Part shown: piece after piece, positions 56,151 through 64,000 of the stretch
Position numbering within the stretch: the first letter of the stretch is position 1
Layout of the letters: every line of letters starts with the position of its first letter
Assembly (NCBI GenBank): GCA_017591395.1
Contig: WEDG01004947.1
Location: 1-64,000, forward strand
Length of the DNA stretch: 64,000 bases
Source of the DNA: Schistocephalus solidus
Taxonomy: Eukaryota; Platyhelminthes; Cestoda; Diphyllobothriidea; Diphyllobothriidae
Direction of reading: 5' to 3'
The notes under the pieces: model-generated
What the model was told of the DNA's origin: nothing
Database searches by the model: none
What the model saw: only the letters and a program-made list of their open reading frames with translations
Made by a program: the position numbers and the translations under genes

Positions 56151-58569
56151 GTACAGACTTTAGACTGGTACATTTCACTCTAATCCATTAAATATAAGTA
56201 GGTTAAAACGTGCTCACTATACGACGCGTCGTTTGCAAATAGGCTGAAACAATGTACGCTACTCAACATAAACAAAGACATGGAAGTCATCCCTAGGATA
56301 ACTTTGTATTTGACCTTACGCTCTGTCGTGTGAAATATCGTTATCGGGGACTACGGAGTCACTACTACATACTCCAGTGTACGTCCGTGTGCTCCTATGA
56401 GCCCGTTTGTTCCACTGCACCTGGTTATCCAGGGGCTCACTCGACTACGCTGTGTTTGTCATCGAGCGTTGGTCTTCAAAATTGAGAGCCTTGTTTGCTA
56501 CTGTCTGAAAAGGTTGTCTGCCTCCCAGGTGAATCAAAAACTGGCTATTCCACATAACAAACCGGGTTTGCTGCCTTGAACCTGTCTAGCTCTATGATTT
56601 GAAAGTCAGAATAAAACTTCTGTTTATGCATGATGATGCGCGTAACCATCTGTAAATGGCTGGTCAACCTGTTAAACGCTATCTGGGGTTAGGATATCGT
56701 TTTTGTAATTTTAAACTGACCTCTCCAATTTAGTGGCAGTCTCCGCAAACCTCAGCTTACCTATAACCAATGAAAACGTTTTCCTTCGTGGTAAGGGCAT
56801 TATTTGACCGTGCCGCTGAGTGCATGAAATTGGCCACTAAATGGTATTGGGTGCGGTTGTGAGAAACTTCTATTGATACATAGGATTCGAATTGTGCCCG
56901 CCAGTATTCTGAAACAGTTATTGGCAATAAGCCACTGAGTTGACTACTTATGGGATATCGAACGGAAATTATTGTGCCATTCCCTTTATTCCCATGAGTT
57001 GAGTCTCTTCGTTTTCCATATTTCTCGCTTCGTAGCGAAGCCTTTTTACTCACCATGCCAAGCCAAAAATCTTGGCTGATGCATCTGAAGCATTTTCATT
57101 TCAAAGCATGGAAAGTGAGCCCACCAACCAACCGGGAAATTCTGTGCCTTTAATTACTTTTTATCTGTCCGGAATTTGCACTGGCGACAGTTAGGAACGT
57201 CAATGAACAATATTTACAGAGTTGTACAAGATTCTGCACTGTGAGCTTGCTTTCAAGGCCACCATAACAGTCTTGAAGAAAGCGACTTATCATCTAGATG
57301 CAAGATATCCACTCAAACATTGTTCCGGTTAATTTATTGTTTTTGGTGAACCCAAGGCTGGAGCGTTCAGAAAGTGAAAAAGGCAGCTCACTGTGCCTCT
57401 GACAGATGCGAATAGTCAGAGTGTGGCAGTGCCTAAGTCAATCTCTGTCCTCGCAATATTGTGCTTGATATTTGGATTGCGTCAGTATGTACTGGTGACG
57501 AACTCTCGGGCCCATAACCGAATAATTCACCAGTCATTGATGTTAAGCAATTGAATATGACATCTGAAAGTTCAGATTAAAACCTTGACTTACCCAACGA
57601 TAGCCTCTTCTCATTGAACCGAAGATATGGTTGTTAAGCAAATAAAAAGCTCTTACATTTCCTCGCGCTTAGTTTTTATTTAATATTTAAAAGACCGTTG
57701 AGCTATTGTATCGCTAGTGCAAGGAGGAGAAGAATGCGGATACAGTGATAGAGTATTGTTAGCAAACAATGTTTCATTTTGCCTCTGTTTACAGAATGAT
57801 CACTGCCTCAGTCAATGGCCCTTCGACGATACTTAATCTTTCCGCTATAGCCGACAAGATAACGGTCGATCGTTGAACTTACAAACCTCTTCTTGACCGA
57901 CTGTTCCGTTTTCAGGCTCAGCTTATCCAAACCTGGGATTGCTTAAGGCCGAGTATCAGCCGATTTTATGCCAGAAAAGACCATAACATTCTCGTTTATC
58001 TTTGTCAATTTTATTTCTCGTATATGGAACTCGTCGCTATGCGACCATCTGCCAGGACTTAAGGATTGCTCTAAAATCGCAACCACTTGGCAGGCTATGT
58101 AATCCGACAAGTGAATGCCCGTTAAACGATGAAATAAAGATACCGTGGAATTCACCTGTTTGTAGTCCATATAAACCAAACAGAAATATAAATTTTGCAA
58201 TTCTTTGCAATTTAGTATTAAAGTTGACAAATCTGAGTGAAATTTGTACAGTTTTTGGATATTTCAATTGATAAAGCTGTTTCAGGTATTAACTTTAATG
58301 CATAATACACACTACAGCTTACTGAGTGAAAGCTCAGTTCGCAAAGTAACTTAGTGAAAGCCTCACTGAGGTCAATGTTATGGGGGCAAGACTTCCCAAC
58401 GAAGAACATTCAAGGTTTCCTTCCCTCGATTTGCAACAACATACCCTATCTTGTCTTCCATTATACTCTGGCCTTCCTGTGTTCAACATATGAATGAAGT
58501 TTACTACTTTTTGTTGATGGCATTCAAAAACATCAGTCCAAGATTGCTTCAGCCACCCAACGTGTATCG
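56151..58569. other. Unassigned sequence
   Basis: No domain recognised. The open frames 56757-57056 (-), 57943-58230 (-) and 58002-58271 (+) are unsupported or overlap on opposite strands. Confidence 0.4.
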
Positions 58570-58860
58570 GTGGTTTTTGCGTCAGCAGTTACAAAACATA
58601 AAATTCCTTCCATAAATAATTTTCTTTGGCTTAAAGGCTTTTGTTTGGCTAGGTGACGCTGAGGATTGTTATGTTTGCAATTGCCGTAACAAACCTATGT
58701 TTCATCGCCTATTCTGATTTCTTGCAGAACTGGTTCTCATGAAAGCATTATTTCACGTGTAGGTTAAGCTTTACTTGTTTCAAGTTCACGAGGCACCCAA
58801 ATTCCTTATTTTGCCTCAGACTCAATGCAGGCAAACTTTTGCGAAGGGTGTATAAAACAC
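58570..58860 (-). pseudogene. Second mariner-type transposase remnant
   Basis: Minus-strand reading gives GIWVPREL, then IGDET.VCYGNCKHNNPQR and LAKQKPLSQRKLF. This follows the mariner sequence WVPHEL...TGDEKWxxYxNxKxxxQW...KPxLxxxK. Frame is broken by two stops. It is a different lineage from the remnant at 36905-37400, judging from the residues. Confidence 0.5.
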
Positions 58861-60553
58861 TTCACAATAATTTTTACTTTTTATTAGCTCTTGAAGTGGA
58901 TCGTGATTTATTAACATTGATATGTTTCCGATCGTCCGGCACGTTTCCATTGTTCTTTTTCAGAATCCACTTTAAGAACATCTTAACTATGCCCCATACG
59001 TTTTAGGTAGGAAGATTATGTTCATTGTATGATTTCTTAAGTAAATGATGACTTTTACCAGCAGGTTTTCAAATCCAAACGCAAAAACATTGTTTCTTGA
59101 AAATCCATGTTCATACAAACCTTCTTAAGCTTCACTTTAAAATTCGTTTATGCTAATGCTTCAATGAAAAATCTGAAATATGACAACTGTGTTCAAGTGC
59201 TTTACAATGCATATGTTGTTAATGTTGTCCTTTACCTGAAATAACTGTCGGGGAACAAATTTAAAATCGAATTGAACGACAAAAATGCCTTGAAAATGGT
59301 AAACTTTGTTTCTTTTTGACAGAAAAGTGAATTCTGTGCTCAAAATAACTATAAGCCTTCGGTAAATAAGGCAGATAAAATTAGACCCGTGAGTGCTTGG
59401 CTGTTTCCAGATAATCTGAAGAAAGGTAGAATCTGTGTGAGTTTAACTAGCGGTAGATGCATTTTCAAATAGATCTGTTCGGAAAAAGTCTGGAAAATGA
59501 AGGGCTAGCGCTGGTGGCAAATAGGATGCCTATAACACTTTAAACACTGAATCAATTAAAATATGAGTTGAACACAATTTTTTATATATGCATTTACTGT
59601 CTTTGCTTTCCTTCTTATTTATAATCCGTCAACATCAGATTCCATGTATATAAGCTCAAGAAATATCAATAATCGCATGTTGAGTAAAAGGCACTGTTAA
59701 ACAAAAGACAACGTAAAACACTCCTCACCAATTCGCTCTTCTCTTTTTTCGAAAAAAACAAAAGGAGCCTTTTCCTAAAAGTATCGGTACTAAACCAAAT
59801 ATTTATTTGTTTAATTTTTTGTGATTCAAAACCCTGCTATTTTCAGAATAAAAATTAAATTACTTTTTTATACATTTATGCGCAGTTTATATAACTGAGC
59901 ACTTGCTTACCAAGCCTAACATAACAATGCAATTCTTGCCAAACTTAATATAGCGTCCTTTTCAGTCCATAAGCATGTTTTTTTGTTTGTTCTAACAGAA
60001 ACCTTTGCAGGTATTACTGGTTTAATGAACATGAAATTTACGCTTATTTGTGCTTTGACGCTGATAGTCATATATATGATTCAAATTAGATGCCATTAAC
60101 CTAATAATACTATTCAATTTAAACAAAAAGGGCTATGCAATATCTTGACTTACGACGAAAAATGAGAAGGAAATGTGATCGCTGGAAATAAATATGCCAT
60201 TAAAGAAAATAGGAATTCAGAACCCAAACCAAATTAATGCAATGTTCAGAAATGACCACCACAAGTATTAATCTATGCAATATGTACAAAGGATAAAGAT
60301 AAAGTAACCAGTAGACATAAATATTGTGCATTTTTATTAGGTGTATTTCACAGCTTGCTTTGATTTTTTTCTCATGCACATTTGCACCCTTTTTATTTTA
60401 AGAATATTTCTTAATGTTTAAGAATTTTCATACAATAATGAAGAGATATTCTTTCTCCATTTAACACACAAAACACAATAGTATTTAAATACCTCTAGGT
60501 TATTATAACCTTCGATTTTGTCGAGACAGAATAAAGTATATCCAGACGGGGTT
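58861..60553. other. Unassigned AT-rich sequence
   Basis: No feature recognised up to the 5' end of LINE B. Confidence 0.4.
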
Positions 60554-61144
60554 TAGGGGTACTAGTTAGGGGTAGCACCACACAGATAGCATTTGGTCGC
60601 TCCATTTGTCTCGTACAGGTGATGAATGCTCCTGTGGCCGCCTCTAACTGGTACCCAACTCTCCCCTGTGGCTCCTCGAAGTTGAGTTCTTCCCAGCGGC
60701 CACACCCCGGGCAACCGTCACGACCGGCGGGCTAAACCAGGTGAGGGTCTCCGGTGTTGTGTGTGCCTCCACTCTCGGTAGGTCTGACTCCCGAACTTCC
60801 CACCTCCCCCCTCTCAAAATGTCCTACGGTGGGGGCGACAGCAACCCCGTAGGCGACCCAGGCTAACTCGGGTCGTTCTCCCACTAAAACAAATCCGTGA
60901 CCCATAGTGGATTTCGGCAGCCGTCTGGGATGTCCGAGCAGCCCTATTTAGGGATAGCACTGCTTGCCTCCTCGCGGAGGAAGGGGCTAGAAAAGGTGCC
61001 CTAAAGAAATGCTGAGTATCACGTCTTCGGCAGCCGGCCGCAGCTCACAGATCACAAAATGCGCGGTCGTAAAACTCAAACAAACAACAATACCCCCCGT
61101 CCCCATCCCCCTCGCCATACCCTCCAGGCTGCTCGGGTGAGTCC

Positions 61145-61965
61145 ACTCACACTAGCAGCCTGGAATGTTCGTTCCCTTTAAGACAATTCTAGGAGCAACC
61201 GGCCAGAACGGAGGACGGTGCTAGTCGCTCGGGTACTGGCGCGCTACAAGGTGGACATTGCTGCTCTCAGCTAGACGCGATTCACTGAGCAGGGTCAGCT
61301 GGAAGAGGTGGGTGCCGACTACATCGTCTTCTAAAGTGGCCGGACAAAGGCAGAGCGACGCGACGCTGGTGTTGCCTTTGCCATCCGGAACGACATTGTT
61401 GGACGTCTGCCCTGTCTGCCGCAGGGTATCAATGATCGCCTGATGAGCCTCCGCCTGCCTCTTCGGGGAGACCAGTTCGCCTCCATCATCAGCGCCTACG
61501 CTTCCCCAATGACGAGATCTGATGCGGCGAAGGACAAATTATACGAGGACCTGCAGCCTTGCTGGCGACTTTTCCGAAAGAGTACAGTTTAATTGTCCTT
61601 GGTGACTTCAATGCCCGCGTCGGGACGGACCACGCTGCCTGGCAGGGAGTTCTGGATCCTCACGGTCTCGGTAGCTGTAACGATAACGGCCTCCTTCTTC
61701 TCCGCACGTGTGCGGAACACCGTCTCCTGCTGACCAACACCTTCTTCCGCCTTCCGACGCGGGAGAAGGCCACGTGGATGCACCCTCGGTCGCGGCGCTG
61801 ACATCTGCTGGACTATGTTCTCGTCCGGAGGCGAGATCGACAGGACTTGCTGGTAACCAAGGCGATCCGCGATGCCAATGTTTGGACAGATCATCGCCTC
61901 GTCATCTCCCAGATGAGGCTCCGACTGCAACCCCACGAAGGCCCCAACGTTAGAGGCCGCCGTGT
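61145..61965 (+). pseudogene. LINE B apurinic endonuclease domain
   Basis: [55 protein letters not shown] and LLDYVLVRRRDRQ with TDHRLVISQMRLRLQP are present, including the intact TDH catalytic end. Stops: TAG 61272-61274, TAA 61332-61334, TGA 61799-61801, each at the same site as in LINE A, plus a frameshift near 61550. Confidence 0.85.
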
Positions 61966-63345
61966 AAGTTAAATACTCTTTTATTAAATTTGCCTGCTCA
62001 CTGTTTTTATTTCAGCAACCAAATAACCCAGAAACTGGAGGACCTGCATGCTCCAGATGATAACGCTACCGTGGAGACACGATGGTATCATCTGCGAAAT
62101 GTCATCCAGTCCACCGCCCTCGATGTCCTCGGACGCGCACGACGTCGACACCAGGACTGGTTTAACGACAATGACGCCGACATCAGCAACTTACTCGCGA
62201 AAAAGTATGGACTACACAAAGCCTACATGGACCATCGGACTGACGCCACCAAAGCAGCCGTTTTCAGATGCCGGCGCCTTGTACAACAACGGCTGCGGGA
62301 GATGCAGGATGTCTGGATGATCCGAAAGGCTGAGGAAATCCAGGGGTATGCGGACCGCAATGAAATGAAAAACTTTTTCAAAGCCATCAAGGCCATCTAC
62401 GGCCCGTGTATCAAGGGGTCCGCACCGCTGCTCAGCTCTGACGGCACAGCACTGCTGACAGAGTAATCGCAAATTCTGAAGCGCTGGGCCGAGCACTTCA
62501 GAAGTGTCCTTAATCGCTCATCAGCCATCTCCGATACTGCTATTGACCGGCTCCCTCAAGTGGACACAAACAATGACCTGGATCTGCCGCCTTCCCTACC
62601 AGAAACCATCCGGGCCGTGCAGCAGATTTCCAGCGGTAAAGCACCGGGATCCTACGCAATCCCACCGGACGTCTACAAGCACGGTGGGCCCCGGCTGATG
62701 GCAGAACTCACAACACTCTTCCAGGAGATGTGGCGCCAAGGACAAGTTCCTCAGGATTTCAAAGACGCGACCATCGTCCTTCTCTACAAACGGAAGGGGA
62801 ACCAGCAACTCTGTGATAATCACAGAGGCATCTCATTGCTCAACATCGCCGGGAAGATCTTCGCCCGTATCCTTCTCAATCGTTTTTACGGTCACCGTGA
62901 GCAGGGCCTGCTCTCGGAAAGCCAATGTGGCTTCCGCCGACACCGCGGAACAACCGATATGATCTTTGCCACCCGCCAGCTACAAGAGAAGTGTCAGGAG
63001 ATGCGCACTTACCTATACAATACCATCGTGGATCTAACGAAAGCCTTTGACACGGTGAATTGGGACGGACTGTGGAAAGTCATGCAGATATTTTGTTGAC
63101 CTGAGCGGTTCATGCATATGGTGCGTCAGCTTCATGATGGGATGACGGCGCGCGTCACTGACAACGGGACGGTATCCGAAGCATTCGCAGTGACCAACGG
63201 AGTGAAGCATCGCTGCGTATTTGCTCCCACCCCGTTCAGTCTCATGTTCTCGGCTATGCTGATTGACGCCTACCGTGATGAGCAGCCTGGGATCCGCATC
63301 GCCTACAGAACTGACGGGCACCTTCTCAACACTCGCTACGGGTTC
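61966..63345 (+). pseudogene. LINE B reverse transcriptase, catalytic box deleted
   Basis: The linker ORF 61990-62466 has ALDVLGRARRRHQDWFNDND. RT blocks run KAPGSYAIPPDVYKHGGPRL, LLYKRKGNQQLCDNHRGISL, QCGFRRHRGTTDMIF, IVDLTKAFDTVNWDG (~63042) and NGVKHRCVFAPTPFSLMFSA. After RTDGHLLN the expected FADD catalytic box is absent because the sequence jumps to the C-terminal region. A TGA interrupts IFC*PERF at about 63097. Confidence 0.88.
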
Positions 63346-64000
63346 TCGCCGGCAGGGAGGTCAAAAACGACGCTTCAAGGACACTTTGAAGAAATCGCTG
63401 AAGCAACTGCAAATCAACTCGGTGACCTGGGAGGACCTCGCCCAGGATAGACCGGCATGGAGAAGATCAGAAAAGACTGGTTCAGCAATCTATGAGGCCA
63501 ACCGGATCGCCGCCGCCAAGGCCAAAAGAGCGGCACGAAAGTCACCAGCGCCCCGGACCAACACTGCCAATGCCCAGGCCCTGCCAACATGCCCGCGCTG
63601 TCAACGCATCTTCCGCGCGTGAATCGGTCTGGTTGGACATCTTCGGACGCAATGCACTAACAATCCGACAATTCCAACTTCTGCGTCAAATTCTGCCAAC
63701 CCTCCTTCTGACTCCCACACCCTCACTCCTGGCACCAATTCCATTACTCCCACCATCATAGAGACCACATCCATCTACTCATCGCCTGTTACCCCCACGA
63801 CCGCAATTACCACCGCCTTCACCTTCACTACTACCACCACCACCACCATCAGCGATGGGGAATCTCTCCGAATCTGTACTCAATGCGACCGCACATTCAC
63901 CTCACGCATCGGCCTGGTCAGTCACTTGCGAATACATCGTACAGAGACCGGTGAGCCAGTGCCCGGAGCACCATCACACAGCAGAGATCGTTGCCTCCAC
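63346..64000 (+). pseudogene. LINE B C-terminal region with C2H2 zinc fingers
   Basis: After the deletion the frame reads ATGSRRQGGQKRRFKDTLKK, WEDLAQDRPAWRR, IYEANRIAAAKAKRAARK, then a first finger CPRCQRIFRA*IGLVGHLR (stop at CGA to TGA), a Thr/Ser/Pro-rich linker, and a second finger CTQCDRTFTSRIGLVSHLR with IH, followed by GEPVPGAPSHSRDR. Such a tail probably binds nucleic acid. The window ends inside it. Confidence 0.85.

Larger units (their letters stand above)
60554..64000 (+). mobile_element. LINE B, internally deleted, runs off the window
   Basis: Same 5' end as LINE A (TAGGGGTACTAGT) and about 90% identical by eye through 5' UTR, endonuclease and RT. It joins RT motif B sequence to the far C-terminal region at about 63330-63350 and continues into the zinc-finger tail at the window end. 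Confidence 0.88.

Noticed and set aside
58002..58271. Opposed ORFs at 57943-58271 as genes
   Set aside because: Three frames overlap on both strands with no motif; nothing favours any of them.
1..64000. CRISPR array, prophage, bacterial operon or toxin-antitoxin system
   Set aside because: No spaced direct repeats of that type, no ribosome-binding-site-led tandem ORFs, and all recognisable proteins are eukaryotic retroelement, mariner or CCDC6-like.

Overview
The window is eukaryotic, AT-rich, gene-poor and repeat-dominated. It most likely comes from a flatworm, probably a diphyllobothriidean tapeworm (Spirometra / Dibothriocephalus / Schistocephalus type). That is inferred from the APE-type LINE with a C-terminal C2H2 zinc-finger tail, a type I associate with these cestodes, and from the number of Penelope-like elements (PLEs). 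No bacterial-style gene organisation, rRNA, CRISPR array or functional tRNA gene was found.

Layout. 1-650: two 309-bp tandem units of a tRNA-Arg-derived SINE. 0.67-4.98 kb: two PLEs, the first with its 5' half inverted. 7.4-10 kb: two more PLE copies on the minus strand, bracketed by a ~135-bp direct repeat. 10.7-15.3 kb: a 161-bp tandem duplication, then unassigned sequence. 15.3 kb: a PLE end beside (TA)n. 18.1-18.4 kb: a possible two-exon host gene fragment. 21.7-22.1 kb: a PLE-like tail and a G-quadruplex motif. 25-28 kb: GC-rich repeats, a heat-shock-element cluster, a LINE tail and a SINE. 31-32.8 kb: SINE, LINE tail and a possible exon. 33.3-34.6 kb: a PLE end with the best hammerhead ribozyme motif, directly next to a CCDC6-like 5' coding segment. 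35.5-36.9 and 51.0-52.3 kb: two inverted copies of a ~1.4-kb repeat. 36.9-37.4 kb: mariner remnant. 37.9-38.5 kb: (GAA)n and an 84-bp-arm hairpin element. 39.6-43.1 kb: LINE A inserted in a PLE fragment. 45.2-46.2 kb: a ~1-kb palindrome. 48.6 kb: old LINE endonuclease. 55.8 kb: dispersed repeat with a 115-aa ORF. 58.6 kb: second mariner remnant. 60.55-64.0 kb: LINE B, running off the window end.

The only feature with convincing host-protein similarity is the CCDC6-like coiled-coil segment at 34.15-34.59 kb. Everything else with recognisable coding is transposable-element protein, nearly all broken by stops, frameshifts or deletions.

The mobile elements show how they spread. PLE 3' ends carry hammerhead-type cores and several abut (TA)n. 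LINE copies D and E keep only their 3' tails. LINEs A and B share three nonsense codons that the older copy C lacks at the two sites that can be compared, so a defective source seems to have been copied in trans. I saw no coherent multi-gene system beyond these retroelements.
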